Positions 18,507 through 30,057 of a stretch of 64,000 bases of DNA are shown here, in pieces. Location of the stretch: assembly GCF_900113745.1 (NCBI RefSeq), contig NZ_FOQL01000004.1, forward strand, positions 124,001-188,000, given 5' to 3'. The position numbers and the translations under genes were made by a program. How positions within the stretch are numbered: position 1 is the first letter of the stretch; every line of letters starts with the position of its first letter. This DNA comes from Pseudomonas guineae (lineage in GTDB: Bacteria; Pseudomonadota; Gammaproteobacteria; Pseudomonadales; Pseudomonadaceae). The notes beneath the pieces were generated by a model. That model did no database searches. It saw only the letters and a program-made list of their open reading frames with translations, and was not told the DNA's origin.

Positions 18507-19790
18507 TTATCTGAGCTGTTCGAGCAATTGGTGGCTGGGGTAGCCATCGGCAGGCTGGCCTTGGCTTTGCTGGAAAGCGCGTACCGCCTTGCGTGTATTA
18601 GCCCCAATAATGCCGTCCGCAGGTCCCGGCTCATAGCCCTTGTTCGCAAGCAGCTCCTGCAGTTCGATGCGCTCGCTGCGCCCCAGCTGGCGGTCGTTAC
18701 GAGGCCAGGCGGCCTGCACGCCAGGGTTGCCATCCAAGGCATCGCTGAGCAAGCCGATAGCCAGGGCGTAGGCGGTAGAGTTGTTGTAGCGAAGAATACT
18801 GCGGAAGTTGTTCAGCAGCAGGAAGGCTGGGCCGCGGTGGCCTGCTGGTAAAAATAGCGTGGCCAGGCTTGTGTCATTGGCATCGATGGCACGGGTTGGT
18901 TTTACCCCAAGCTCACGCCATTGAATCAGGCTGCGACGTACTTCCGGGTCGGCCATGGCGTAATCAAAGCCCTGCGGCAGATTAACTTCAAAGCCCCAGG
19001 GTTGGCCATTTTCCCAGCCTGATGCCTGCAGGTAATGCGCTGCAGAGGCTAAGGCGTCGGGGGTGGAGCTCCACAGGTCGCGCCGGCCGTCACCGTCAAA
19101 ATCAACGGCATGTTGATTGAAGGTGGTCGGCATAAATTGGGTCTGTCCCATAGCACCGGCCCATGAGCCAATCAGGCCCTGGGGGGGGGCGTCGCCGGCC
19201 TGCAGTATCTGCAGTGCAGCTAACAACTGGCTACGCCAGAACACCTGGCGGCGGCCATCGTAAGCAAGCGTCGCCAAAGAGCGGATCACACTATGGCTGC
19301 CGATATTGCTGCCGAAATTACTTTCCATGCCCCAGATGGCGATTAGCACTTCATGGTCTACGGCGTAGGTGCTGCGAATGGCTTTCAGCGTCGGTCGATG
19401 CTGCGCTTTAAGCAGGCGGCCCTGGGCGACGCGCGAGACGGAAACGGCACCGTCGATGTACTCCCATACCGGGCGAGTAAACTCCGGCTGGCTGCTATCA
19501 GAGGTCACCACGCGTGGGTCAAGGGTAATACCGGCAAAGGTGCGGTCGAACAGTTCAGCATCGATACCTGCGGCGATGGCATCGCTGCGCAGTAGCATGC
19601 GCCATTCAGTAAAGCTGAGTAGCGGGCTGGGGGGGCTGACAACATTAGCGGTCGGGCTGGCCGGTGCGGTGGTCGTGATAGCCGGCACGTCGGCAAGCGG
19701 CTGCGCAGGCACTTCGGCGCAGGCAGTCAAGAGCAGCAGGAAGAGGGCGGTGGCGCTATGGGACAAGCCCCGAAGAAGCAAGTAAGGCAT
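18507..19790 (-). CDS. Lytic murein transglycosylase (MltB/SltB3 type) with peptidoglycan-binding domain
   Basis: The 427-residue product starts with a lipoprotein-like signal ending LLLLTAC. The central domain carries AIWGMESNFGSNIGSH with the catalytic Glu and SWAGAMGQTQFMPTTF, as in the MltB family. A C-terminal peptidoglycan-binding type-1 domain follows (LQELLANKGYEPGPADGIIGANT). It cleaves glycan strands in the envelope; the extra domain should hold it on the wall. From memory it matches P. aeruginosa SltB3. The ATG at 19790 starts the signal peptide; the frame is open to 19829. A C9 run in the coding strand (19181-19189) may be prone to slippage. Confidence 0.9.
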   Translation of the reverse strand: MPYLLLRGLSHSATALFLLLLTACAEVPAQPLADVPAITTTAPASPTANVVSPPSPLLSFTEWRMLLRSDAIAAGIDAELFDRTFAGITLDPRVVTSDSSQPEFTRPVWEYIDGAVSVSRVAQGRLLKAQHRPTLKAIRSTYAVDHEVLIAIWGMESNFGSNIGSHSVIRSLATLAYDGRRQVFWRSQLLAALQILQAGDAPPQGLIGSWAGAMGQTQFMPTTFNQHAVDFDGDGRRDLWSSTPDALASAAHYLQASGWENGQPWGFEVNLPQGFDYAMADPEVRRSLIQWRELGVKPTRAIDANDTSLATLFLPAGHRGPAFLLLNNFRSILRYNNSTAYALAIGLLSDALDGNPGVQAAWPRNDRQLGRSERIELQELLANKGYEPGPADGIIGANTRKAVRAFQQSQGQPADGYPSHQLLEQLR

Positions 19791-19862
19791 GGTGGTCTCG
19801 GCACATTTTGCAGGCCGTAACCTTAGCATGATTGAGTGCGTATGCGGGCTGTGGCGGGCGTT

Positions 19863-20021
19863 TCAGGCGGCCAGAAAGTATGAAGCCCCCCAGTTTTGCT
19901 GGGAGGCTTCGCGGCGGTAGCTGCCTTTGCCTTTGCTGGGCGTTTCCTGGCGGCTGCGAAACAGTGGTTGGGCAATCAGGGATTTGGCCTTGTTCGGGCC
20001 GTGCTTGGTTTTCTTCGCCAT
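19863..20021 (-). CDS. arfA: Alternative ribosome-rescue factor ArfA (52 codons)
   Basis: ArfA frees ribosomes stalled at the end of broken mRNAs by placing its basic tail in the empty mRNA channel and recruiting release factor RF2, as a backup to tmRNA. The 52-residue product begins MAKKTKHGPNKAK and has the family core PLFRSRQETPSKGKGSYRR at residues 19-37 (E. coli ArfA has PLFRQR, then KGKGSYMRK). It has a GAGGA ribosome site ahead of the ATG. A 12-bp hairpin spans codons 38-47 (separate entry). It lies between holA and the second MltB-type gene. I recognise it from sequence memory. Confidence 0.85.
   Translation of the reverse strand: MAKKTKHGPNKAKSLIAQPLFRSRQETPSKGKGSYRREASQQNWGASYFLAA
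19882..19910 (-). promoter_or_regulatory. Hairpin inside arfA coding sequence (non-stop mRNA signal)
   Basis: On the mRNA strand a 12-base arm starting GAAGCCUCCCAG pairs with CUGGGGGGCUUC around a 5-base CAAAA loop. All twelve positions pair if one G-U is allowed. It sits before the arfA stop codon. In E. coli an arfA-internal hairpin is cut by RNase III and also ends transcription, so ArfA is made from a non-stop mRNA only when tmRNA fails; the same control is inferred here. Confidence 0.75.
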
Positions 20022-20103
20022 GACAGTTCCTCGGGCAATAGCCTGCCATGTGCAGGCGCGCGAAGCATGGTCCGCACGGTGGGAAAAGTCCAGCGTCTGG
20101 GTT

Positions 20104-21135
20104 TTAGCCGAGTAGCCCTAAGCGTTGGCCGCAGAGGTTCAGGGTTAGGAGGCTGAGGCCGCTCCAGGGGTCACCCATTGCCTGGCCTTTAATTTGCGCG
20201 TCGATGTGTTGAGCATCTTGCAGTAAGGCTGCCCAGCGGGTGGCGGATAGGCGTTGCAGCGCTTTGCTGACCAGCGGCCGGCGTTTATCCCAGACTGGTG
20301 GGCGGGCTGAGCTGAACGCTTTATCCAGCGGCATGCCCTGGGCATGTTGTTGCGCGAGGGTGGCCAGTAGCCGGATTTCCCGGGCCAGCGCCCAGAGAAT
20401 CACCGGTGGTTCGACGCCTTCGCCGCGCAGCCCTTCGAGCATGCGCAGGGCGTGGGTGGCTTCGCCATTCAGGGCTGCATCAATGAGGCCGAACACATCA
20501 AAGCGTGCGCTGTCCGCCACTGACGCATGCACGGTATCGACGTCGATCTGCGTACCATCGACGAGCAGTTTGAGCTTTTCAATCTCTTGAGCGGCAGCGA
20601 GTAGGTTGCCTTCGACGCGTATGGCGATCATGTCTACCGCTTCGGCACTGGCACTTAGGCCGGACTGCGCCAGGCGCTGACGAATCCATTGTGGCAGTTG
20701 GTGGGTATCAACCGGCCAGATCTGTACAAACTGAGTCTGCGCGCCTTCGATCAGCGCCTTGCCCCATTTGCTTTTCTGCGCGTTGCCGTCGAGCTTGGGC
20801 AGGCTGATCAGCAGTACAGTGTCTTCGGCGGGCCGGGCCAGGTATTCGAGTAGCGCGGCGCCCTTGTCGCTGGGCTTGCCATTAGTGATGCGTAATTCCA
20901 GCACGCGTTTTTCAGCAAACAACGACAGGCTGGCGCCGGCTTGTAATAAGTGGCCCCAGTCAAAATTGTTGTCGGCGTTAAACACCTGGCGCTCGCTAAA
21001 GCCTTGCTGGCGGGTGGTGGCGCGAATGGCGTCGGCGGCTTCCTGACAAAGCAGCGGCTCGTCGCCACTGATCACATACACCGGGCTCAAGGTGCCCTGC
21101 AGGTGTTTGCCGAGTTGTGCGGGGTTGAGTTTCAT
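20104..21135 (-). CDS. holA: DNA polymerase III delta subunit
   Basis: The delta subunit is the clamp-opening wrench of the DNA polymerase III clamp loader. The 343-residue product opens MKLNPAQLGKHLQGTLSPVY followed by VISGDEPLLCQEAADAIR, the family N-terminus, and includes SLFAEKRVLELR, the segment that includes the beta-clamp-binding element (SLF). Length is normal. It follows lptE on the minus strand by 39 bases, in the conserved order leuS-lptE-holA. Confidence 0.96.
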   Translation of the reverse strand: MKLNPAQLGKHLQGTLSPVYVISGDEPLLCQEAADAIRATTRQQGFSERQVFNADNNFDWGHLLQAGASLSLFAEKRVLELRITNGKPSDKGAALLEYLARPAEDTVLLISLPKLDGNAQKSKWGKALIEGAQTQFVQIWPVDTHQLPQWIRQRLAQSGLSASAEAVDMIAIRVEGNLLAAAQEIEKLKLLVDGTQIDVDTVHASVADSARFDVFGLIDAALNGEATHALRMLEGLRGEGVEPPVILWALAREIRLLATLAQQHAQGMPLDKAFSSARPPVWDKRRPLVSKALQRLSATRWAALLQDAQHIDAQIKGQAMGDPWSGLSLLTLNLCGQRLGLLG

Positions 21136-21174
21136 CGCGATGCGAAGCGGGGCCGCTTGCGCGGCCCGGCAGGC

Positions 21175-21786
21175 TTACTGAGCGGGGATCGGCAGTTGAA
21201 TCGGCGACTGCTGAGGCTGCGCCGCTTGCTGTTGGCGTGCGGCTTCTAGGGCGTCGGCTTCAGCCTTAGCCTTGGCTTCTGCAGTTTGCTGCAGTTGGTC
21301 AAGTTGTTGCGGGCTGATCTGTTGCAGGCGCAGTACCAGTTGCTGGATCAGTTCGCGGTTCATTTCCCGGCGAATCTGCGCGGCTTCCTGGTCACCGCCA
21401 ATCAGGTTGTTGCTGTCTTGGGTGTAGAAACTCTGCGCTTCTACCTTGTCGCTCAGTAGCAGCAGGTTTTTGCTGCCACGGATCTCGTATTCAAGGGTCT
21501 TGTTCAGCTCATATTCGGCGGTACGGGCCGAGCTGGTGAAGCTGGCCGCGCGACGGTTTTCCTGTTCGTTGCTCAGGACCAGGCTGTATGGCGCGCCTGG
21601 ATAGACACGGACGTCGTTATTCTGCAGCACTTCGCGTACCTGATTGACGGTTTCGCCATAGGCATTACGTGCGCTGACATCGAGTTCTTTTAAGGCGAAC
21701 TGCACATCACCGGTACCGCGCAGCTGAAAGCCGCAAGCGCTGAGCAGGGTAGCCAGGCCAATTACCAACAGATTCCGTTTGATCAT
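21175..21786 (-). CDS. lptE: LPS-assembly lipoprotein LptE
   Basis: LptE plugs the LptD barrel in the outer membrane and helps insert lipopolysaccharide. The 203-residue precursor has a lipobox LLSAC at residues 14-18 followed by [19 protein letters not shown], the classic LptE start of the mature protein. The core is rich in beta strands, with [12 protein letters not shown]. The C-terminal tail, from about residue 160, is rich in Gln and Ala and is probably disordered. It sits between leuS and holA. The older name is rlpB. Confidence 0.95.
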   Translation of the reverse strand: MIKRNLLVIGLATLLSACGFQLRGTGDVQFALKELDVSARNAYGETVNQVREVLQNNDVRVYPGAPYSLVLSNEQENRRAASFTSSARTAEYELNKTLEYEIRGSKNLLLLSDKVEAQSFYTQDSNNLIGGDQEAAQIRREMNRELIQQLVLRLQQISPQQLDQLQQTAEAKAKAEADALEAARQQQAAQPQQSPIQLPIPAQ

Positions 21787-21843
21787 CTTTTATCCCCTTG
21801 GCGTGTCTTGCGGCGCGCCGCTGTGCGGTCGCGCCGAGCTTAA

Positions 21844-24519
<2,676 letters not shown>

Positions 24520-24641
24520 TCAGGGAAACCCTGATTAATCAGTGGTCTGTTGGCTTCAGGCGTGTTTTCGCCGTTTGTCGCCAGGGGCTGCTGGTTAGGG
24601 GCTGACCGCTAAGCTTGAAGTAGAGGGTAAAAAGGGATCGC

Positions 24642-25097
24642 GTGAGGTGGTGGATGGCAGAATTAAGGCGCGGCGCACCTACCGGTGGGCTCTACGAGCG
24701 GCTGTTACAGCGCCTCGCCATTGCATTGGATGAGGCGGACAACTTGAGCGCGCTGTCCGCGCACGCGCCGCTTGAGTTGGAGCTGCGCGGCCTGACCTCG
24801 GCGGAAATGGAGCTAATTCGCGCTTACCTCGAGCGGGATCTGGACTGGCTGCGTGGCTGGCATGCAGCGGCTCAAGAAATGACTCAGATCGAGCAGCTTC
24901 AGTACCCCCGCGCAGTCGGGCGCAGTGGGCACAAGACCGCGGCTGCGCTACCCAGTAAGGTCAAGCCGCTGCTCAAGCGCCGCTTACAACTACGCTGCGC
25001 TTTGTGTGGTGAGTCGGCTGGCTGGCAGTCGGGCAATGCTGTGCCGGCGTGTAAGGCCTGTGGTTCGCAGTTGTTTCGGGCGAGTAACCACCGTTAG
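24642..25097 (+). CDS. Zinc-ribbon-containing protein (DUF1451/YbeL family)
   Basis: The 151-residue protein has a helical front part (LYERLLQRLAIALDEADNLSA) and a C-terminal zinc ribbon with two Cys-x-x-Cys pairs (CALC and CKAC). This is the YbeL/DUF1451 family, often found beside leuS; the function is unknown. The start is probably the GTG at 24642, 6 bases after AAGGGA, although an ATG at 24654 is possible. It diverges from leuS and is followed by the YdcF-type gene. Confidence 0.85.
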   Translation: MRWWMAELRRGAPTGGLYERLLQRLAIALDEADNLSALSAHAPLELELRGLTSAEMELIRAYLERDLDWLRGWHAAAQEMTQIEQLQYPRAVGRSGHKTAAALPSKVKPLLKRRLQLRCALCGESAGWQSGNAVPACKACGSQLFRASNHR

Positions 25098-25123
25098 GCT
25101 GCGCGCACCCGTGGAGGTGCTCA

Positions 25124-25903
25124 ATGCCGATTCGCTACATCCTTAAACAAATTTTTCTTCCGCCAGGCCTTTTTCTACTGTTGCTGCTGGCCGCTTGGTG
25201 GCTGCGTCGCCGTTTCCCGCGGTTGGCGACCGGCTGCTTGGTGCTCGCTTTAGGCGGCATGTGGCTGTTCAGTCTGCCCGTGGTGGTCGAGTGGTCGGCG
25301 CGACTACTGGAGAGCGAAGCGGCATTAGCTGAAACGCAGTGGCCTGGATTGGCTCAGCACGCTGAGGTGATTGTGGTGTTGGGCGGCGGTCGAGAACTTG
25401 CAGACCCCGGCTGGGGCGCCGACCAGCCCAGCCTATTGGCGCTAGAGCGGGTGCGTTATGCAGCCCGTTTAGCCAAAGCTTCGCGGTTGCCACTGCTGAC
25501 CACGGGCGGATTGCACTACGGCGTACCACCCAGTGAGGCGGCGTTAATGGCTGAGGTGTTGGCGCGTGATTACGGCCTACCGGTGCGCTGGCAAGAAGGC
25601 TTGAGCCGCACCACGTGGGAGAACGCGACCCACACCGCCGAGCTGCTGGAAAAGGCCGGGATTACTCGTGTGGTGCTGGTGACTCAGGCCTGGCATATGC
25701 CCAGGTCACGCTGGAGTTTCGAGCAGGCGGGTTTGCAGGTGGTCAGTGCGCCGATGGGTTTTCTTGGTGTACGTAACGGCCGCCCGGTGGGCGGCTGGTT
25801 GCCGGAGAGTAAAGCGGTGTGGCAGAACGGCATACTGCTCAATGAAACCCTTGGCCTGCTGGCCTATAGGCTGTTCTATCAGGGCACTTCCGCGCAGCCT
25901 TAG
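25124..25903 (+). CDS. YdcF/ElyC-type DUF218 membrane protein
   Basis: The 259-residue protein has two N-terminal membrane helices (residues about 10-27 and 34-52) then a DUF218 domain starting VIVVLGGGRELADPGWG. TTGGLHYGVPPSEAALMAEVL and SRTTWENATHTAELLEKAGI follow, matching the ElyC/SanA/YdcF group. E. coli ElyC affects the undecaprenyl-phosphate lipid carrier and envelope integrity; that role is inferred here. Its TAG stop overlaps the stop codon of the converging dppF-like gene, with no terminator between. Confidence 0.88.
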   Translation: MPIRYILKQIFLPPGLFLLLLLAAWWLRRRFPRLATGCLVLALGGMWLFSLPVVVEWSARLLESEAALAETQWPGLAQHAEVIVVLGGGRELADPGWGADQPSLLALERVRYAARLAKASRLPLLTTGGLHYGVPPSEAALMAEVLARDYGLPVRWQEGLSRTTWENATHTAELLEKAGITRVVLVTQAWHMPRSRWSFEQAGLQVVSAPMGFLGVRNGRPVGGWLPESKAVWQNGILLNETLGLLAYRLFYQGTSAQP

Positions 25904-26871
25904 CTATTGATCCACTCGACATGGTGGCAGGCCACCTGCCGCGCATCCAGCAGGCGCAGTGCCGGTTGCTCAGCCTGACAACGCTCGTTGGCATGCGGGC
26001 AGCGTTGGTGGAAGGCGCAGCCGCTGGGTGGTGACAGCGGATTGGGCAGCTCGCCGCTGATCTTGATCTTCGGTTTGCTCGGATCAGGATGAATGGTCGG
26101 CGTCGCCGACAGCAGCGCTTGGGTGTAAGGGTGCAGTGGGCGCTGGTAAATCTGCTCGCTGGGGCCCATTTCCACTGGGCGGCCTAGGTACATCACTAAT
26201 ACATCATCAGCCACGTGGCGCACCACTGAGAGGTTGTGCGAGATAAACACGTAGCCGGTGTTGAACTCTTCCTGCAGGTCCATAAACAAATTGAGTACTT
26301 GGGCCTGGATCGATACGTCCAACGCTGAAGTAGGTTCGTCCGCTACCAGCACTTTGGGCTGCAGCATCATCGCCCGGGCCAACGCAATACGCTGACGCTG
26401 GCCACCGGAGAACATATGCGGATAGCGCTGGTAGTGCTCAGGGCGCAGGCCCACCTGTTGCATCATTGCCTGGACCTTTTCTCGGCGCTCCAGTCGCGAC
26501 AGCGAGGTGTTGATGAGCAAGGGCTCGCCCAGTTGATCGCCGACCTTCTGCCGTGGGTTGAGCGAGGCGTAGGGGTTTTGAAAGACCATCTGCACGTCAC
26601 GGCGCAGCTGTTTGCGCTGGGCTTTGTTGGCCCCAGCTACTTCCTGGCCGGCGATCTGCAGGCTGCCTGAGCTGGGCTCTTCGATCAGCGTCAGCGCACG
26701 GGCCAGGGTGGATTTGCCGCAGCCAGACTCGCCGACCACGGCCAGGGTCTTGCCCGCTTGCAGCTCAAAAGACACTCCATTCAGCGCCTGGACGTGAGCG
26801 TTGGGCTTAAACAGCCCGCGGGAAATGGCGTAATGGCGGGTCAGGTCTCGGGCAGTCAGGACGGCGCTCAT
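25900..26871 (-). CDS. dppF: Dipeptide/oligopeptide ABC transporter ATP-binding protein (DppF-like)
   Basis: One of two ATPases powering a peptide importer. The 323-residue protein has Walker A GESGCGKS, signature FSGGQRQRIALARAM, Walker B VLVADEPTSALD, and the C-terminal oligopeptide/dipeptide extension with Cys residues (GCAFHQRCPHANERC) that in this subfamily bind an iron-sulfur cluster. Its ATG overlaps the stop of dppD (26869-26873). It closes the transporter gene set dppA-B-C-D-F on the minus strand. The ligand cannot be told from the ATPase. Confidence 0.93.
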   Translation of the reverse strand: MSAVLTARDLTRHYAISRGLFKPNAHVQALNGVSFELQAGKTLAVVGESGCGKSTLARALTLIEEPSSGSLQIAGQEVAGANKAQRKQLRRDVQMVFQNPYASLNPRQKVGDQLGEPLLINTSLSRLERREKVQAMMQQVGLRPEHYQRYPHMFSGGQRQRIALARAMMLQPKVLVADEPTSALDVSIQAQVLNLFMDLQEEFNTGYVFISHNLSVVRHVADDVLVMYLGRPVEMGPSEQIYQRPLHPYTQALLSATPTIHPDPSKPKIKISGELPNPLSPPSGCAFHQRCPHANERCQAEQPALRLLDARQVACHHVEWINS

Positions 26872-27845
26872 CAGGCCACCTCCGCAGTCAGGTTGAGCGG
26901 ATAGAAACAGCGTGCCGCGCCGCGCTCATGGGCATCGAGCGGCGGTCGCTGTTGATGGCAGCGGGCTTGTACATAAGGGCAGCGCGGCGACAACAGGCAG
27001 CCCTGCGGCCGGTCATAGCGCCCCGGCACAATGCCGGGCAGGGTGGTCAGGCGGCGCTGGCCCTGGCTGTGCTCGGGAATCGCCTTGAGCAGCGCCTCGG
27101 TATAGGGATGAGTCGGCGCGTCGAACAGTTGCGGCACGTGGCCGATTTCCACCGCTTGGCCGGCGTACATCACGCAGACCCGCTGTGCGGTTTCTGCGAC
27201 CACGGCGAGATCGTGGGTGATCAGTACCAGGCCCATGTCCTGTTCGCGTTGCAGCCCGACCAGCAACTCCATGATCTGTGCCTGAATGGTCACGTCCAGC
27301 GCGGTGGTCGGTTCGTCGGCAATCAGTAGTTTGGGTTCGGCGGCAATCGCCATGGCAATCGCTACGCGTTGACTCATGCCGCCTGAGAGTTGATGCGGGT
27401 AGGCATTCAGCCTGCTGGCAGCGGCAGGGATTTCAACCCGGTCGAGCAACTGCAAGGCGCGCTGGCGGGCAGCCTGGCCCTTAAGGCCCATATGTTGGTG
27501 CAACACTTCTTCGATCTGGTAACCCACGGTAAAGCTGGGATTGAGTGAGGTCATCGGGTCTTGGAAGATCATCGACAGATCCTTGCCGACGATATGCCGC
27601 CGCTGCCGGCCTTTAAGGCGCAGCATATCGGTGCCGTCGAACTGCAGGCTGTCGGCGCTAACGATGCCTGGCGCGTCGATGAGGCCCATCAGCGCCATCA
27701 TAGTCACCGACTTGCCCGAGCCGGACTCGCCGACAATCGCCAGCACCTCGCCCTTGGCCACCGACAGGTCGAGGCCATCGACCACGGGCACCGCTGTGAC
27801 GTCGCCGAAGCGCACGCTGAGGTTCTTGATATCCAATAGGCTCAT
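26871..27845 (-). CDS. dppD: Dipeptide/oligopeptide ABC transporter ATP-binding protein (DppD-like)
   Basis: The 324-residue protein is the second ATPase of the importer: Walker A GESGSGKS, signature [16 protein letters not shown], Walker [13 protein letters not shown], and a Cys-containing C-terminal tail ([15 protein letters not shown]). The frame is open to 27866, inside dppC; the ATG at 27845 has GAGGAA seven bases upstream and lies 10 bases after the dppC stop, so it is the better start. DppD and DppF act as a heterodimer beneath DppB and DppC. Confidence 0.93.
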   Translation of the reverse strand: MSLLDIKNLSVRFGDVTAVPVVDGLDLSVAKGEVLAIVGESGSGKSVTMMALMGLIDAPGIVSADSLQFDGTDMLRLKGRQRRHIVGKDLSMIFQDPMTSLNPSFTVGYQIEEVLHQHMGLKGQAARQRALQLLDRVEIPAAASRLNAYPHQLSGGMSQRVAIAMAIAAEPKLLIADEPTTALDVTIQAQIMELLVGLQREQDMGLVLITHDLAVVAETAQRVCVMYAGQAVEIGHVPQLFDAPTHPYTEALLKAIPEHSQGQRRLTTLPGIVPGRYDRPQGCLLSPRCPYVQARCHQQRPPLDAHERGAARCFYPLNLTAEVA

Positions 27846-27855
27846 GCCGAATTCC

Positions 27856-28767
27856 TCACTGCGCATTCTTGAGTTTCGGGTCGAGTGCGTCGCGCAGCCC
27901 GTCGCCCATCAGATTGATCGCCAGCACGCTGAGCAAAATGGTTAAGCCAGGCAGGCTGACCACCCACCAGGCGCGCTCGATATAGTCACGCGCCGAGGCC
28001 AGCATGGTGCCCCACTCGGGGGTCGGCGGTTGCACGCCGAGGCCGAGAAAACCCAGAGCGGCTGCGTCGAGAATGGCCGAAGAAAAGCTCAGGGTGGCCT
28101 GCACGATCAGCGGTGCCATGCAGTTGGGCAGCACGGTGATAAACATCAGCCGCGGCAAGCCAGCACCGGCCAGGCGCGCAGCGGTGACGTAGTCGCGGTT
28201 TAATTCGCCCATCACCGCAGCACGGGTCAGGCGTACGTAAGACGGCAGCGAGACGATGGCGATGGCGAAGATAGTGTTGATCAGTCCCGGGCCGAGTATG
28301 GCGACGATGGCGACCGCTAATAGCAGCGAGGGCAGGGCTAGCATGATGTCCATCAGACGCATGATCGACGGCCCGAGTAGGCGCGGGAAAAAACCAGCGA
28401 CCAAGCCCATGAAAATACCGGGTATCAGCGACATCAACACTGAGGCGAGGCCGATCAGCAGTGACAGACGCGCGCCGTGGATCAGCCGCGAGAGCAAATC
28501 ACGGCCCACTTCATCGGTGCCGAGGAGAAACTGCAACTGGCCGCCGTCCAGCCAGGCCGGCGGGGTCAGCATAAAATCGCGGAATTGTTCGCTGGGGTCG
28601 TGCGGCGCGATCCAAGGCGCAAACAGCGCGCAGATCACCAGCACGATCATAAACAACAGCCCGGCGACCGCGCCCTTGTTATGGGCGAAGGCCTGCCAAA
28701 ACTCTTTGAGTGGGGAGGGGTAAAGCAGCGCCTGATCCAGCGCCGGATGCGTGGTGTCGACAGTCAT
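27856..28767 (-). CDS. dppC: Dipeptide ABC transporter permease (DppC-like)
   Basis: The 303-residue inner-membrane protein has six hydrophobic helices and a soluble cytoplasmic N-terminus ([19 protein letters not shown]). The EAA-type loop that docks the ATPase is visible as [42 protein letters not shown] is the typical start of the binding-protein-dependent permease domain. It follows dppB by 11 bases and precedes dppD. Confidence 0.94.
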   Translation of the reverse strand: MTVDTTHPALDQALLYPSPLKEFWQAFAHNKGAVAGLLFMIVLVICALFAPWIAPHDPSEQFRDFMLTPPAWLDGGQLQFLLGTDEVGRDLLSRLIHGARLSLLIGLASVLMSLIPGIFMGLVAGFFPRLLGPSIMRLMDIMLALPSLLLAVAIVAILGPGLINTIFAIAIVSLPSYVRLTRAAVMGELNRDYVTAARLAGAGLPRLMFITVLPNCMAPLIVQATLSFSSAILDAAALGFLGLGVQPPTPEWGTMLASARDYIERAWWVVSLPGLTILLSVLAINLMGDGLRDALDPKLKNAQ

Positions 28768-28778
28768 GTTCGCAGCTC

Positions 28779-29789
28779 CTAACGCTGATGGCGGATACGG
28801 GGGTTAGCCAATCCGTAAAGGATGTCGACGACGAAGTTGACCAGGATCACCAGACAAGCGATCAGCAGAATACCGTTTTGCACCACCGGGTAGTCGCGTG
28901 CACCAATCGACTCGATCAGCCATTTGCCGATACCCGGCCAGGAGAAGATGGTTTCAGTCAGCACCGCGCCCGCCAGCAGCGCGCCGACCTGCAGGCCGAA
29001 TACGGTGAGTACTGGAATCAGCGCATTGCGCAGGCCATGCACGAATACCACCCGCGCCGGCGACAGGCCTTTGGCGCGGGCGGTGCGCACGTAATCTTCG
29101 CGCAGCACTTCAAGCATCGCCGAGCGTGTCATGCGCGCAATCACCGCCAGAGGAATGGTGCCGAGCACGATGGCCGGCAGAATCAGGTGGTGCAAGGCGT
29201 CGACAAACGCGCCGGGTTCGTCAGCCAACAAGGTGTCGATCAACATAAAACCGGTGACGGGGGGGATGTCGTAGAGCAGGTCGATGCGCCCGGAAACAGG
29301 CGTCCAGCCTAACCAGACTGAGAAGAACATGATCAGTAGCAAGCCCCACCAGAAAATCGGCATGGAGTAGCCGGCCAGCGAAATACCCATGACGCCGTGA
29401 TCGAACAATGAGCCGCGCTTGAGGGCGGCGACCACTCCGGCGATCAGCCCCAGGCTCCCGGCAAATAACAGGGCGGCCAGGGCCAGCTCCAGAGTGGCGG
29501 GGAACAGCGTGGTGAATTCACTCCATACGCTGGTGCGGGTGCGCAGCGATTCGCCCAGATTGCCTTGGGCCAGTTGGCCGATGTAGTCGAAGTACTGGGC
29601 ATACAGGGGCTTGTTCAGGCCCAGACGCTCCATGGCTTGCGCGTGCAGCACTGGGTCGACACGGCGCTCGCCCATCATCACTTCTACCGGGTCGCCGGGA
29701 ATCATGCGGATCAACGCAAAGGTCAGCAGGGTGACGCCGAAAAAGGTCGGGATCAGCAGTCCCAGGCGGCGTGCAATAAAAGCCAGCAT
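28779..29789 (-). CDS. dppB: Dipeptide ABC transporter permease (DppB-like)
   Basis: The 336-residue inner-membrane protein starts MLAFIARRLGLLIPTFFGVT, the characteristic first helix of DppB proteins, then ALIRMIPGDPVEVMMG. Six membrane helices are expected; the ATPase-docking loop reads YVRTARAKGLSPARVVFVHG. It pairs with DppC to form the pore. A 285-base interval separates it from dppA; that interval holds a hairpin and a possible 55-codon reading frame. Confidence 0.94.
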   Translation of the reverse strand: MLAFIARRLGLLIPTFFGVTLLTFALIRMIPGDPVEVMMGERRVDPVLHAQAMERLGLNKPLYAQYFDYIGQLAQGNLGESLRTRTSVWSEFTTLFPATLELALAALLFAGSLGLIAGVVAALKRGSLFDHGVMGISLAGYSMPIFWWGLLLIMFFSVWLGWTPVSGRIDLLYDIPPVTGFMLIDTLLADEPGAFVDALHHLILPAIVLGTIPLAVIARMTRSAMLEVLREDYVRTARAKGLSPARVVFVHGLRNALIPVLTVFGLQVGALLAGAVLTETIFSWPGIGKWLIESIGARDYPVVQNGILLIACLVILVNFVVDILYGLANPRIRHQR

Positions 29790-29794
29790 GCGAG

Positions 29795-29962
29795 TCAGTG
29801 CTCCATCAAAAATAAGCGTGTGTCAGGCTGCATGGCCTGGCGCTGTTGTAGGGCGGCGTATCGCTCGGCACCTGGGTGCCAGGCGAGCGTGCGCTTTGCA
29901 GGTAGGACGTGGCAGGCAACAGCGAGCCAGCCGGTTGGACGTAGCCAGATAGGTGCAGGCAT
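29795..29962 (-). CDS. Possible 55-codon reading frame between dppA and dppB
   Basis: An ATG at 29962 is preceded by GAGGA with an 8-base spacer, and the frame runs 55 codons to a TGA five bases before the dppB start. The predicted peptide begins MPAPIWLRPTGWLAVACH and is rich in Arg, Leu and Ala, with no family I recognise. Close coupling to dppB and the good ribosome site support a real, possibly leader-type, gene; the atypical composition and an internal hairpin-forming stretch (29862-29889) argue against. I cannot decide from sequence alone. Confidence 0.3.
   Translation of the reverse strand: MPAPIWLRPTGWLAVACHVLPAKRTLAWHPGAERYAALQQRQAMQPDTRLFLMEH
29862..29889. repeat. Imperfect inverted repeat between dppA and dppB
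   Basis: CGCTC and GGCACC pair with GGTGCC and GAGCG around a 2-base loop, with a 4-base bulge (AGGC) on one arm. It lies within the possible 55-codon frame. It may be a remnant of a short palindromic repeat or an RNA-stability hairpin. Confidence 0.45.
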
Positions 29963-30024
29963 TAACGCAATCCTCGGGTTATACGCAGCGTGCAAGCGGT
30001 GGCCGGGTAGGCTGCCGTTGCCCG

Positions 30025-30057
30025 GCTGGCGAGCGGTTGGATAAACCGCTCGCCAGC
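30025..30057 (-). terminator. 14-bp perfect hairpin just after dppA (stabiliser or attenuator)
   Basis: GCTGGCGAGCGGTT and its exact complement flank a 5-base loop, 17 bases past the dppA stop. There is no T run after it, so a full terminator is doubtful. In binding-protein transporter operons such a hairpin commonly protects the abundant binding-protein mRNA and lowers read-through to the permease genes. Confidence 0.65.

Noticed and set aside
24531..24542. CTGATTAATCAG as an Anr/Fnr box
   Set aside because: An Anr box needs TTGAT-N4-ATCAA; this palindrome has no 4-base centre.
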